Part shown: positions 15,636-24,379 of the stretch, piece after piece | Layout: the number at the start of each line of letters is the position of its first letter | How positions within the stretch are numbered: position 1 is the first letter of the stretch | NCBI RefSeq assembly: GCF_040095835.1 | Contig: NZ_JBBMFT010000003.1 | Coordinates: 124,001-188,000 of the forward strand | DNA from: Flavonifractor hominis | Lineage (GTDB): Bacteria > Bacillota > Clostridia > Oscillospirales > Oscillospiraceae | Direction: 5' to 3' | DNA: 64,000 nucleotides | The notes under the pieces: model-generated | The model's database searches: none | What the model saw: the letters and a program-made list of their open reading frames with translations, nothing else | What the model was told of the DNA's origin: nothing | Made by a program: the position numbers and the translations under genes

Positions 15636-17072
15636 ATGGCAGAGAAAAAACAGCAGATCAATGAGCTTTTTGCCTCCCAACTTAACGTGGCCAACGTGGG
15701 CGTGGAGGTGTTCTATCAGGCGGTAAGAGACCAGAACGTACCCGCCGTACAAGTGGACTGGCGTCCCCCCGCGGGGGGCGATGCCCGGCTGGCCCAGGTG
15801 CTGGATCAGCTGCGCCGCCTGCCGCCGGAGCGGATCGAGGCGGCCAACGCGGAGGCCCACCGCCGTATGGACAAGGGCGACCCGGTGTGGGCGGGGATGG
15901 TCTACGCCAAGGACGTGCTGCCCGACATGGACCGCTATACCATCGGCCACGCCGGCCCTCCTCTGCGCTGGGAGGAGATGTGCGGCCCTATGAAGGGAGC
16001 GGTCATCGGCGCCATCCGCTATGAGGGACTGGCCGATACCGAGGAGGAAGCTGTAGCCCTGGTGGAGTCCGGAAAGATCCGCTTCCGCCCCAATCACTCT
16101 GTGGCCTGCGTGGGCCCCATGACGGGGATGATCACCTGGTCCATGCCCCTGTTCAAGGTAGTGAACAAGACCTTCGGCAACGTGGCCTACTGCACGGTCA
16201 ACGAGGGGCTGGGCAAGGTCATGCGCTTCGGCGCTAACGACGATTCGGTGCTCCGCCGGCTCAAATGGCTGGAGCAGGTGCTGGCCCCCGCGCTGCAGAA
16301 GGCGGTGGAGTTGCACGGGCCCTTCAGCCTGAAGGTGCTTATGGCCAAGGCCCTGGCCATGGGGGACGAGATGCACCAGCGCAACATCGCCGCATCCTCT
16401 CTCTTCGCGCGGGACGTGCTGCCGGCGCTCATCCGGGCGGTGGAGGACCGGGAGCAGCTGGGGGAGATCGCCGATTTCATCTCGGGCAACGACCAGTTCT
16501 TCCTGAACCTGGCCATGGCCTCCTGCAAAGCGGTGTGTGATGCGGCCAAAGACATCCCGGACTGTACTATTGTCACCGCCATGAGCCGCAACGGCACCAA
16601 TTTCGGCATCAAGGTCTCGGCTCTGGGCGAGCAGTGGTTTGAAGCGCCGGTGCTTATGCCCAAGGGGCTGTTCTTCCCCGGTTACGGCCCGGAGGACGCC
16701 AATCCGGATATGGGTGACTCGGCCATCACCGAGACCTACGGCATCGGCGGCTTCACCATGGGTTCGGCTCCGGCGGTGGTGCGCTTTGTGGGGGCCGACT
16801 CGGTCCAGGCGGCCATGAACTACACGAAGGATATGTATGAGATTACCCAGGGGGTCAACAGCCAGCTTACCATCCCCAACATGGATTTCAAGGGTGCCCC
16901 CATGGGCATTGACATCCGCAAGGTGGTGGAGACGGGCATCACCCCCGTCATCAATACGGGCATGGCCCACAAGAAACCCGGCGTGGGTCAGGTGGGCGCC
17001 GGTATCGTCCGGGCCCCTATGGAGTGCTTTACCGGGGCACTGGAGGCGTTTGCCCGGTCCCTGAACATCTGA
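15636..17072 (+). CDS. allG: DUF1116 protein, copy 1 (AllG/YlbE-like, long form)
   Basis: A 478-aa YlbE-family protein, about 60 residues longer at the N-terminus than the other two copies here (416 and 411 aa). Residues 1-62 (NELFASQLNVANVGVEVFYQAV..., VQVDWRPPAGGDARLAQVLDQLRRLP) form an extra module. That module recurs as the separate 57-aa protein at 25940-26113. The body shows the family motifs HAGPPLRWEEMCGPMKGA, GPMTGMITWSMPLFKV, AMGDEMHQRNIAAS, ISGNDQFFLNLAMA and FPGYGPEDANPDMGDSAI. In E. coli the family is subunit AllG of oxamate carbamoyltransferase. ATG 15636 follows GAAAGGAGCAGCGTC, 13 bases after fdrA copy 1, so F1 and G1 are one translational pair. Confidence 0.86.
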   Translation: MAEKKQQINELFASQLNVANVGVEVFYQAVRDQNVPAVQVDWRPPAGGDARLAQVLDQLRRLPPERIEAANAEAHRRMDKGDPVWAGMVYAKDVLPDMDRYTIGHAGPPLRWEEMCGPMKGAVIGAIRYEGLADTEEEAVALVESGKIRFRPNHSVACVGPMTGMITWSMPLFKVVNKTFGNVAYCTVNEGLGKVMRFGANDDSVLRRLKWLEQVLAPALQKAVELHGPFSLKVLMAKALAMGDEMHQRNIAASSLFARDVLPALIRAVEDREQLGEIADFISGNDQFFLNLAMASCKAVCDAAKDIPDCTIVTAMSRNGTNFGIKVSALGEQWFEAPVLMPKGLFFPGYGPEDANPDMGDSAITETYGIGGFTMGSAPAVVRFVGADSVQAAMNYTKDMYEITQGVNSQLTIPNMDFKGAPMGIDIRKVVETGITPVINTGMAHKKPGVGQVGAGIVRAPMECFTGALEAFARSLNI

Positions 17073-17094
17073 CAGACAGAAAGGAAGGCTGAGT

Positions 17095-18042
17095 ATGGCG
17101 GATACACTGGTCATTGCCATCGGCGGCAATGCGATCTTGAAAGAAGGACAGCGGGGGACGGTGGAGGAGCAGTTTGAAAACGTGAACGCCTGCTGCGCCC
17201 CTATCGTGGACCTGTATGCCAAGGGCTACCGCATTGTGCTGGTCCACGGCAACGGCCCCCAGGTGGGCAATATCCTGCTGCAGGTGGAGGCAGCGGCCGA
17301 TACGGTAGCCCCCCAGACCATCGACCTGTGCGGCGCCCAAACCCAGGGACAGCTGGGATACATGCTCCAGCGCTCGGTGCACAATATGTTCCAGCGCAAG
17401 CACATCCAGGGGAAAATCACCAGCGTGGTGACCCAGGTGATCGTGGATCCGGCCGACCCTGCTTTCCAGAATCCCACCAAGCCCATCGGACCGTTCTATA
17501 CCGAGGAGCGGGCCCGGCAGATCCAGGCCGAGCACCCCGAGGCGGTACTCAAGGAGGACTCCGGCCGTGGCTGGCGCCGGGTGGTGGCCTCGCCCAAGCC
17601 CCTGCGGATCATCGAGCGGGATTCGGTCCGCTCCCTGCTGGACCAGAACCACATTGTGGTCTCCGGCGGCGGAGGAGGTATCCCTGTGGCCATTGAGGAC
17701 GGCCACTATGTGGGGGTAGAGGCCGTGGTGGACAAAGACCTGGTGGCCGCCATCATCGCCCGGGATCTGAGCGCGGACAAACTGGTCATCCTTACCGGCG
17801 TGGACCAGGTATTTGTGGATTTCGGCAAGCCCACCCAGCGGCCCATTCCCCGCATGACGGTCTCCCAGGCAAAGCAGTACATGGACCAGGGACAGTTCCC
17901 GGCGGGCAGCATGAAGCCCAAGATCGAGGCAGCCCTGGGCTACCTGGCCAGCGGCGGAAAAGAAGTGCTCATTACCTCCATCGATAAGCTTTCCCAGGCG
18001 CTGGAGGGGACAAGCGGTACCGTCATTTGTAACGATAACTGA
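17095..18042 (+). CDS. arcC: Carbamate kinase
   Basis: A 315-aa amino-acid-kinase-fold enzyme that converts carbamoyl phosphate and ADP to ATP and carbamate, which decays to ammonia and CO2. The start reads MADTLVIAIGGNAILKEGQRGTVEEQ (GGNA loop). Further motifs are VLVHGNGPQVGNILLQ, VVSGGGGGIPVA and VDKDLVAAIIARDLSADKLVILTGVD, then GSMKPKIEAALGYLASGGKEVLIT. All are standard for ArcC. ATG 17095 follows AGAAAGGAAGGC. Its position between two DUF1116 genes fits a route in which carbamoyl phosphate released by the FdrA/DUF1116 enzyme is used for substrate-level ATP formation. No arginine deiminase or ornithine carbamoyltransferase is nearby, so an arginine role is unlikely. Confidence 0.95.
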   Translation: MADTLVIAIGGNAILKEGQRGTVEEQFENVNACCAPIVDLYAKGYRIVLVHGNGPQVGNILLQVEAAADTVAPQTIDLCGAQTQGQLGYMLQRSVHNMFQRKHIQGKITSVVTQVIVDPADPAFQNPTKPIGPFYTEERARQIQAEHPEAVLKEDSGRGWRRVVASPKPLRIIERDSVRSLLDQNHIVVSGGGGGIPVAIEDGHYVGVEAVVDKDLVAAIIARDLSADKLVILTGVDQVFVDFGKPTQRPIPRMTVSQAKQYMDQGQFPAGSMKPKIEAALGYLASGGKEVLITSIDKLSQALEGTSGTVICNDN

Positions 18043-18072
18043 GGCGTTTACTGCGCCTGATTTTACAAAATC

Positions 18073-18147
18073 GGACACGCAGCACAATGAAATGGACTTG
18101 TTTTTGTAAGTCTCTACAATGACGGTGGAACGGTGAAGCTTTATAAT
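18073..18147 (+). promoter_or_regulatory. Promoter 2 of the FdrA cluster with the same two elements
   Basis: The -10 is TATAAT (18142-18147). Element 1 is GGACACGCAGCACAA (18073-18087). Element 2 is AAGTCTCTACAATGA (18108-18122), which overlaps the weak -35 ATGACG (18119-18124). Every distance equals that in promoter 1 (offset 4124 throughout). The weak -35 suggests that activation is needed. It drives the gene at 18195 and probably those to 26113. Confidence 0.6.
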
Positions 18148-18194
18148 CAAAGACACGATGACCAATACTTACCGCCGGAAAGGAGAAGCGGAGC

Positions 18195-19445
18195 ATGATC
18201 CAGCAAGCAAACCAGGAGGCCCTGACCCGATTGAAACGCGCGTCGCCGCGTCTGGTGGATATCCGCCGGGCGGGGGACGTGTTGGAGGGATTTGACCGCT
18301 CTACCATCCTTCACGCCGGCCCACCCATCGACTATCCGCAGATGTGCGCTCCCATGCAGGAAGCGGTTCACGCGGTACTGATCTATGAGGGACTGGCAGA
18401 GAACCGGGATGCGGCGGCCAAATTGGCCGCCAGCGGGAAGATCCGCTATCTCACCTGCCACGAGCGGGGTGTGGTGGGACCCATGACCGGCGTTACCTCC
18501 TATTCCATGCCGCTGCTGGTGGTGCGCAATGAGACTTACGGTAACCTGGCCTTCAGCACCATCAACGAGGGGGCGGGGGACGTAATCCGCTTCGGCGGCT
18601 GCACCGACAACACCATCCGCCGCCTGAAATGGATTGAGACGGTGCTGGCCCCCCGGCTCAAGCAGGCCGTAGACCTGCTGGGCGGGCTGGACCTGAGTGC
18701 CATCATGTCCCAGGCCCTGTCCATGGGGGACGAGCTGCACATGCGCAACATTGCTGCCTCCATGGTTCTGCTCCACCGCCTGGCGGCCCCGCTGTCCCAG
18801 GTGTGTCCGCCGGAGGAGCTGAGGGAGATCATGACCTTCCTCACCAGCCGCAACGACCAGTTCTTCCTCAATTTCGCCATGGCGGCCAATAAGAGCGCCG
18901 CCGACGCCGCCGAGGGCGTGCCCAATTCTACCCTGGTTACCGCCATTGCCCGCAACGGCGTGGAGGTGGGCATCCGGGTCAGCGGAATGCCAGGGCGGTG
19001 GTTTACCGCCCCCGCGCCGCTGGTGAAGGGACTGTACTTCTCCGGCTACAGCGAGGAGGATGCCAACCCAGACCTGGGCGACTCGGCCATCATGGAGGTC
19101 AACGGCTTCGGTGCCTTCGCCATGGCGGCCTCGCCCGCCATTGTCCGGCTCATCGGAATCCCCGATACTGACGAGGCCAACGAGTTTACCCAGCTCATGC
19201 GCGCTATTACCGTGGGTGAGCATCAGAACTATACCATCCCCGGCCAGAACTTTGCCGGACTGCCCCTGGGCATCGACCTGATGAAAGTGGTGGATACGGG
19301 CATTGAGCCCGGACTCAATACCGCCATCGTCAGCAAGCAGCCCGGCGTGGGTATGATCGGCGCCGGCCTGTCCCGGGTACCGTTTGCGGCCTTTGCCAAG
19401 GCCCTCATCGCCTTTGATGAAATGATCCGGGAGCGGGGCGAATGA
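18195..19445 (+). CDS. allG: DUF1116 protein, copy 2 (AllG/YlbE-like, short form)
   Basis: A 416-aa YlbE-family protein, about the length of the E. coli protein. Family motifs are HAGPPIDYPQMCAPMQEA, GPMTGVTSYSMPLLVV, SMGDELHMRNIAAS, TSRNDQFFLNFAMAANKSAADAAEGVP and FSGYSEEDANPDLGDSAIMEVNGFG. It lacks the 62-residue extension of copy 1. ATG 18195 follows AAAGGAGAAGCGG. Its promoter is separate from that of fdrA copy 1. It overlaps the permease gene by 4 bases (ATGA), so the two are translationally coupled. No FdrA gene is directly adjacent, so it either shares an FdrA partner with another copy or acts on a different substrate. Confidence 0.85.
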   Translation: MIQQANQEALTRLKRASPRLVDIRRAGDVLEGFDRSTILHAGPPIDYPQMCAPMQEAVHAVLIYEGLAENRDAAAKLAASGKIRYLTCHERGVVGPMTGVTSYSMPLLVVRNETYGNLAFSTINEGAGDVIRFGGCTDNTIRRLKWIETVLAPRLKQAVDLLGGLDLSAIMSQALSMGDELHMRNIAASMVLLHRLAAPLSQVCPPEELREIMTFLTSRNDQFFLNFAMAANKSAADAAEGVPNSTLVTAIARNGVEVGIRVSGMPGRWFTAPAPLVKGLYFSGYSEEDANPDLGDSAIMEVNGFGAFAMAASPAIVRLIGIPDTDEANEFTQLMRAITVGEHQNYTIPGQNFAGLPLGIDLMKVVDTGIEPGLNTAIVSKQPGVGMIGAGLSRVPFAAFAKALIAFDEMIRERGE

Positions 19446-21031
19446 ACGGCGCGGTCCAGTGGCTGTGTGCGGCGGCTCCCATCATACTGCTGTTCGTGGC
19501 CATTGGGGTGCTGCGTATGCCCACCCAGCGGGCCGCCTTTCTGGGGGCGCTGGCCGCAGCTGCGGTGGCCCTGGGTGTTCAGGGGGCATCCCCGGTCCTG
19601 CTGGGATATGAGGTGGCCAAAGGGGCGTGGAACTCCATCTCCATCCTCCTGGCCATCTGGCCGGCGGTGTTCCTCTATGAGATGATGGTTCGCTCCGGTG
19701 CCTTCCCCGCCATTCGGCGGCTGGTCCTGGACAGCACCCAGGATCAGCTGATGGCCATTCTCCTGTTCAGCTGGCTGTTTTCTAGTTTCCTGCAGGGCAT
19801 CTCCGGGTTCGGCGTGCCGGTGGCAGTGTGTGCCCCCATCCTCATCTCCCTGGGGGTCAAACCCCTGTGGTCGGTGGTCATTACCCTGTGCGGTCACGCC
19901 TGGGCCAATACCTTCGGAACGCTGGGGCTGGCCTGGAACGTGCTGGCCCAGCAGGGTGAGGGAGGGATCACCGTGGGCACGGTGGTGTTCACGGGAGCGC
20001 TGCTCTGGGGCTGCGATCTGGCCGGCGGGGTGAGTATCTGCTGGTTTTACGGCGGGCGAAAGGCCCTGCGCCATATGGCCCCCATGCTGCTGCTCCTCTC
20101 CGCCATCCAGGGTGGCGGGCAGCTGCTCACCGCCCTGTTCGATCCTACGGTGGCGGCCTTTCTCCCAACCACTGCCGCCCTGCTGGCGGCGGCGGGATGC
20201 CTGAAGCTGGGGGCTTATACCAGACCCTGGCGGGTGGAGCACTCCCCCATTCTGGACGAAGAGCCGCCGGCAGCCACAGAAGAAAGCAAGACCGGGCCGG
20301 CGCTGGCCGTGCTCCCCTTTGTGATCCTGGCGGCGGCATCGGTGATTGTATTCCTGTTCCCGCCGGTGAACCACCTGCTGGGACAGGTGAGTCTCTCCTT
20401 GTCCACGCCGGAGACCGTTACCGCGCTGGGCTACCGAAATCCAGCCCAGCCGGCTTACGGCAGGCTGACCATCTTTACTCACGCTGGTGCGGTGCTGCTG
20501 GTGACCGTGGTCCTCTCCTGGTGGGTCTACCGCCGGCGGGGGCGGCTGGAGGCGGGCTCCTTCCGGCCGGTGCTGCGGGCCACAGTACATAAGATGCTCC
20601 CCGTCTCGCTGGGGATTGTATGCCTGCTGATCTGCGCCCAGGTCCTCAGGGGCAGCGGGGCTATGGAGGTGGTGGCCCGCGGTGTCACTGGCGTCTTTGG
20701 CCCACTCTACGGACTGGCGGCCCCTTTTGTGGGGATCCTGGGGGCGTTTGTTACCTCGTCCAATACCTCGTCCAACATCCTGCTGGGCAGTTTCCAGATG
20801 TCTGCCGCTCAGATGCTCTCCATCGCGCCGGGCGTGATTCTCACGGCCCAGACGGTGGGCGGGGCCATCGGTACGGTGCTTGGTCCTTCCACCATCCTTC
20901 TTGGGACCACCACCGCCGGATGCGGCGGACAGGAGGGGCGTGTACTGCGGCAGCTGCTGCCTTTCGCGCTGGTACTGGTCAGTCTGACCGGCGGGATCAT
21001 ATTTGCCGCGACCCTCGTGACGCGGCCATAG
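19442..21031 (+). CDS. LctP-family permease (lactate permease-like)
   Basis: A 529-aa membrane protein with about 13 hydrophobic segments. SWLFSSFLQGISGFGVPVAVCAPILISLGVKPLWSVVITLCGHAWANTFGTLG is the L-lactate/glycolate permease signature (GxSGFGVP and CGHAWANTFG). FVTSSNTSSNILLGSFQ and AQTVGGAIGTVLGPSTILLGTTTAG form the C-terminal signature. The family moves small 2-hydroxy or 2-oxo acids with protons. Oxamate is a close mimic of pyruvate and lactate. Placed between DUF1116 and DUF2877 genes, this permease may therefore export oxamate or import oxalurate; that is inference. ATG 19442 overlaps the preceding stop codon. Confidence 0.88.
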   Translation: MNGAVQWLCAAAPIILLFVAIGVLRMPTQRAAFLGALAAAAVALGVQGASPVLLGYEVAKGAWNSISILLAIWPAVFLYEMMVRSGAFPAIRRLVLDSTQDQLMAILLFSWLFSSFLQGISGFGVPVAVCAPILISLGVKPLWSVVITLCGHAWANTFGTLGLAWNVLAQQGEGGITVGTVVFTGALLWGCDLAGGVSICWFYGGRKALRHMAPMLLLLSAIQGGGQLLTALFDPTVAAFLPTTAALLAAAGCLKLGAYTRPWRVEHSPILDEEPPAATEESKTGPALAVLPFVILAAASVIVFLFPPVNHLLGQVSLSLSTPETVTALGYRNPAQPAYGRLTIFTHAGAVLLVTVVLSWWVYRRRGRLEAGSFRPVLRATVHKMLPVSLGIVCLLICAQVLRGSGAMEVVARGVTGVFGPLYGLAAPFVGILGAFVTSSNTSSNILLGSFQMSAAQMLSIAPGVILTAQTVGGAIGTVLGPSTILLGTTTAGCGGQEGRVLRQLLPFALVLVSLTGGIIFAATLVTRP

Positions 21032-21043
21032 ACGGAGGCCGGT

Positions 21044-21853
21044 ATGTATATTCAAGCCGTCGGACTGCCCGCCCTGCCTACGTGCTGGGAGGGAACGGTC
21101 CACAGTGTATTTCAAAACAGCTGCAACATCCAAGCTGCGGACGGTCCGTTGATCACCGTTCACCGCTTTTCCTTCGGTATGCTGCCCCGCTCGCTGTTTG
21201 TGCCTGAGCTGGACACCTGGGGGTTGACTCCCGGCGATCCGGTGCAGGCCGACGGGGAAACGGTCCGTCTGGGTCGGCTGCGCCTGAGCTGGGCTGGGCG
21301 GGTAGAGACCGTATCCACTGCGGTGCCACGACTGGAAGAGCGCCCGGAGCACTGGCCTAGGGCCTGGCAGATGCTGACTCAGCGGCAGCGCCAGATGGAA
21401 GACACCGCCGTGACCCGGCTGCTCTACCGCCGTCTGCGGGAGGCGCTGACCAACCTCTGGACGGCCCTGAAGCAGAATGAAATGGAATGGATTCAGAGTG
21501 CATGCGGGTCCTGTGTGGGACTTGGCCAGGGGCTTACTCCTTCGGGAGACGACATGCTGTTGGGCACGATGGCGACTCTGCATATGTACGCCCCGGAGCT
21601 GGTTCCACGGCTGGCACAGGGCATCCGGCCCTTCCTGGGGCGGACCAACGACATCAGCCGCAGCTATCTGGAGCTGGTACTGGACGGCTACGCCGCCACG
21701 CCGGTCATCCGGGCTGCCGGAAGCCTCGTGGGTGGGGGAACTGGTGCGGTGGAACTGCTACTCAATGTGGGTCACTCCTCGGGCTGTGATATTTTGGAAG
21801 GAATACTGACTGCGGTCAGACAAATTGGTATGAGAGAGAAAGGATGGAACTAG
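21044..21853 (+). CDS. allH: DUF2877 protein (AllH/YlbF-like)
   Basis: A 269-aa protein of the DUF2877 family, the third subunit type (YlbF, AllH) of E. coli oxamate carbamoyltransferase. The family signature is CGSCVGLGQGLTPSGDDMLLGTMATL (near residues 154-179), a glycine-rich loop with acidic residues. FLGRTNDISRSYLELVLDGYAATPVIRAAGSLVGG continues the conserved core, and GHSSGCDILEGILTAV closes it. The N-terminal half is beta-rich. ATG 21044 follows GGAGGCCGGT. It is the only DUF2877 gene in the window, while FdrA is present twice and DUF1116 three times, so this subunit may serve more than one assembly. Confidence 0.85.
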   Translation: MYIQAVGLPALPTCWEGTVHSVFQNSCNIQAADGPLITVHRFSFGMLPRSLFVPELDTWGLTPGDPVQADGETVRLGRLRLSWAGRVETVSTAVPRLEERPEHWPRAWQMLTQRQRQMEDTAVTRLLYRRLREALTNLWTALKQNEMEWIQSACGSCVGLGQGLTPSGDDMLLGTMATLHMYAPELVPRLAQGIRPFLGRTNDISRSYLELVLDGYAATPVIRAAGSLVGGGTGAVELLLNVGHSSGCDILEGILTAVRQIGMREKGWN

Positions 21854-21856
21854 CGT

Positions 21857-23071
21857 ATGAAAAAGAGTTTTGCCCAGCGAATGAAGAACATGGGGCCGGC
21901 GGCCATCATCACCAGCGCCTTTATCGGTCCGGGCACCATCACCACCTGTACGGTGGCCGGCGTCAGCTTCGGATACGCCCTGTTGTGGGCGGTGGTCTTC
22001 TCCGGCATCGCCCTGGTGATCCTGATGGAAATGTCAGCCCGCACCACCCTGGCCACAGGGATGAACCTGGTGGATTCCTCTACTGCAGTGGCCCCTGAAA
22101 ATCAGGTGTGGAAATGGATCGTACGGGCCGTCTTTTTCCTGACTGTATTGGCCGTTTGTTTTGCGTTCCAGGCGGGCAATGAGATCGGCGCCGCCCGCGG
22201 CCTTGCGGATATCGTGAATATGCCCATCCCTGCCGCCGCCCTTATCATCGGCGCCTGCGCCCTGGCCACTACCTGGCTGGGCTCCTATAAGACTCTGGAG
22301 ACCATCATGCAGATCTTCGTCAGCCTGATGGGCGTGCTCTTCCTCATCACTGCCATCGTTATCCGTCCTGACTGGGGCGCCGTGCTGCGGGGCATCATCC
22401 CCAGCCTGCCCGAAGGCAGCACCGTCAGCGCTCTGGCTCTCATCGGCACCACCATGGTGGGCATCAACCTGATCGTACACTCCATCTCCTGCGAAGAGAA
22501 GTATCACTCCCTGGACGAGATGGGCGACGCTAAGTTTGACATTGGTGTCAACATCCTCATCGGCGTCGTCATCACCCTGTCCATGCTCATCACCAGCGCT
22601 ACCGTCCTGTATCAGAGCGGCACCGAGGTGTCCAGCCCCCTGGTGTTCACCCAGTCTCTGGAGCCTGTACTGGGCAGCTGGGCCCGCATCATCGGCGACA
22701 TCGGCCTGCTGGCTGCCGGCCTGTCCTCCGCCGTGGCGGTATCCTACACCATGCGTTCCATCTACAGCCGCCTGTTCAAGTGGGAGGGCGGCAGCACCAG
22801 TATGCCTGCCAAAATTCTGGGTACCATTGTCATCGCCTTCGGCACTGCGTTTGCCATGTTCAGCAAGACGCCCACCCAGATCATCGTGGTGGCTCAGGCG
22901 GTCAGCGGCTTCTCTCTGCCCTTCATCGCTATCGTGCTTATGGCAGTGGCCAATAGCAAGAAGCTGATGGGAGACTACCGCAATAAGCTGTTCTCCAACG
23001 TTGTGGGCCTGATTGCCGTGGCGGTTACCCTGTTCCTGGGCCTGCGCAACATTTATAATGTCCTGTTCTGA
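21857..23071 (+). CDS. NRAMP-like transporter lacking the canonical metal motifs
   Basis: A 404-aa protein with about 11 membrane segments and the NRAMP fold pattern. It has AFIGPGTITTCTVAGVSFGYALLWAVVFSGIALVILMEMSART at the first two segments and GTTMVGINLIVHSISCEEKY at segment six. Canonical NRAMP metal transporters carry DPGN in segment one and MPHN in segment six. Here the DPGN stretch is missing and MPHN reads VGIN, so Mn or Fe binding in the usual way is doubtful. Such divergent members are often annotated only as Nramp family divalent metal transporter, and some relatives carry magnesium. ATG 21857 starts 3 bases after the DUF2877 gene. It may transport a pathway metal or an organic solute. 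Confidence 0.75.
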   Translation: MKKSFAQRMKNMGPAAIITSAFIGPGTITTCTVAGVSFGYALLWAVVFSGIALVILMEMSARTTLATGMNLVDSSTAVAPENQVWKWIVRAVFFLTVLAVCFAFQAGNEIGAARGLADIVNMPIPAAALIIGACALATTWLGSYKTLETIMQIFVSLMGVLFLITAIVIRPDWGAVLRGIIPSLPEGSTVSALALIGTTMVGINLIVHSISCEEKYHSLDEMGDAKFDIGVNILIGVVITLSMLITSATVLYQSGTEVSSPLVFTQSLEPVLGSWARIIGDIGLLAAGLSSAVAVSYTMRSIYSRLFKWEGGSTSMPAKILGTIVIAFGTAFAMFSKTPTQIIVVAQAVSGFSLPFIAIVLMAVANSKKLMGDYRNKLFSNVVGLIAVAVTLFLGLRNIYNVLF

Positions 23072-23081
23072 TCCACATCCC

Positions 23082-23107
23082 GCGGGGACGGCAGCCGCCG
23101 TCCCCGC
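23082..23107 (+). other. Intercistronic GC-rich hairpin
   Basis: GCGGGGACGGC / GCCGTCCCCGC, an 11-bp perfect stem with a 4-nt loop, between the NRAMP-like gene and DUF1116 copy 3. No T tract follows (ATGAAATT), so it is more likely an RNA-stabilising or partial-termination structure within the operon than a full terminator. Confidence 0.5.
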
Positions 23108-23126
23108 ATGAAATTGGAGGTTCATT

Positions 23127-24362
23127 ATGCTCAAAGCAAATAAAGTGGCGCTGGAGCGGCTCATGTCTGCCGATCCCGTCCTGGTGGACGTCAAGCCTGC
23201 CCATGAGGTGCTGGAGGGGTTGACTCCCACTACCTTCCTCCACGCCGGCCCACCCATCGCCTTCCAGGATATGTGTCCTCCCATGCAGGGGGCGGTGTAC
23301 TGCGCCCTGCTGAATGAGGGAATCGCCAAGAATATCGACGAGGCCAAACGCATGGCGGCCGACGGTACCATCACCTACAAGCCCTGCCACGAGTTCGGGG
23401 CCGTAGGTCCCATGACCGGCCTGACCACCTGGTCCATGCCTCTGTGGGTGGTGGAGGACCGGGCCACCGGTCGGCGCAGTTATGCCAACATCAGTGAGGG
23501 CAGCGGTGTGGGTCTGCGCTTCGGCGAATACACCCAGCGCACCCTGGACCGTCTGAAGTGGATGCGGGAGGTGGCCGGACCGGTGTTCTCCCAGCTGCTC
23601 CACGAGATCGGCGGCATGGATCTGGCACCCATGATGGCCCAGGGCCTGGCCATGGGGGACGAGCTGCACATGCGCAACCACGCCGGCACCGCCCTGTTTG
23701 TCAAAAACTACGCCTGGCTCATTGCCCGCATCGCCGGAGCGGAGGCCGAGAACGTGCTGAAGTTCATCGGCGTGGGCAACGACCAGTTCTTCCTCAATCT
23801 GGCCATGGCGGCCAATAAGCTGGCCGCCGACCTGGCCGACGGCGTGCCCGGTTCCACACTGGTCACGGCGATTGCACGCAACGGCGTCAACTTCGGCATT
23901 CGCATCAGCGGCCTGCCCGGCCGGTGGTTTACCGCCCCGTCGCCCATGGTGAAGGGCCTGTACTTCCCCGGCTTTACTGAGGCCGACGCCAACCCAGACC
24001 TGGGTGACAGTGCCATCATGGAGGTGGGCGGTTTCGGCGGCTGCTCCATGATCACGGCCCCCGCCATCGTGAAATTCCTGGGCGCGGCCAGTGTGGATGT
24101 GGCCCGGGAGACCACCGAGGCCATGTATTCCATCACCATGGGGGAGCACCCCCGCTACCAGATCCCAGCGCTGAATTTCCGGGGCACTCCCTGCGGTATC
24201 GATATCATGAAGGTAGTGGAGACCGGCATTACTCCTATCCTGAACACCGCCATTGCCTCCAACAAGGCTGGCGTTGGTATGGTGGGAGCCGGCATGTCCA
24301 CCCTGCCCATTGAGCCTTTTGTGGAAGCGCTGAAGGCGCTGGCCCAGGAACTGGGCATTTAA
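23127..24362 (+). CDS. allG: DUF1116 protein, copy 3 (AllG/YlbE-like, short form)
   Basis: A 411-aa YlbE-family protein. Motifs are HAGPPIAFQDMCPPMQGAVYCALLNEG, GPMTGLTTWSMPLWVV, AMGDELHMRNHAGTA, IGVGNDQFFLNLAMAANKLAADLADGVPGSTLVTAIARNGVNFGIRISGLPGRWFTAP and FPGFTEADANPDLGDSAIMEVGGFGG. It is closer to copy 2 than to copy 1 and lacks the N-terminal extension. ATG 23127 follows TTGGAGGTTC. FdrA copy 2 follows after 17 bases, then the 57-aa protein carrying the missing extension. These three genes could rebuild, as separate chains, what copy 1 and fdrA copy 1 provide. Confidence 0.85.
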   Translation: MLKANKVALERLMSADPVLVDVKPAHEVLEGLTPTTFLHAGPPIAFQDMCPPMQGAVYCALLNEGIAKNIDEAKRMAADGTITYKPCHEFGAVGPMTGLTTWSMPLWVVEDRATGRRSYANISEGSGVGLRFGEYTQRTLDRLKWMREVAGPVFSQLLHEIGGMDLAPMMAQGLAMGDELHMRNHAGTALFVKNYAWLIARIAGAEAENVLKFIGVGNDQFFLNLAMAANKLAADLADGVPGSTLVTAIARNGVNFGIRISGLPGRWFTAPSPMVKGLYFPGFTEADANPDLGDSAIMEVGGFGGCSMITAPAIVKFLGAASVDVARETTEAMYSITMGEHPRYQIPALNFRGTPCGIDIMKVVETGITPILNTAIASNKAGVGMVGAGMSTLPIEPFVEALKALAQELGI

Positions 24363-24379
24363 GAACAGGAGCGTGAAGC

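Noticed and set aside
15600..17222. A 540-codon minus-strand frame across DUF1116 copy 1
   Set aside because: Antisense shadow; the plus strand carries conserved motifs and proper starts.
23082..23107. Full transcription terminator between the NRAMP-like and DUF1116 genes
   Set aside because: The hairpin is strong but no T tract follows, and no promoter is visible in the remaining 20 bases, so the genes most likely stay in one operon.
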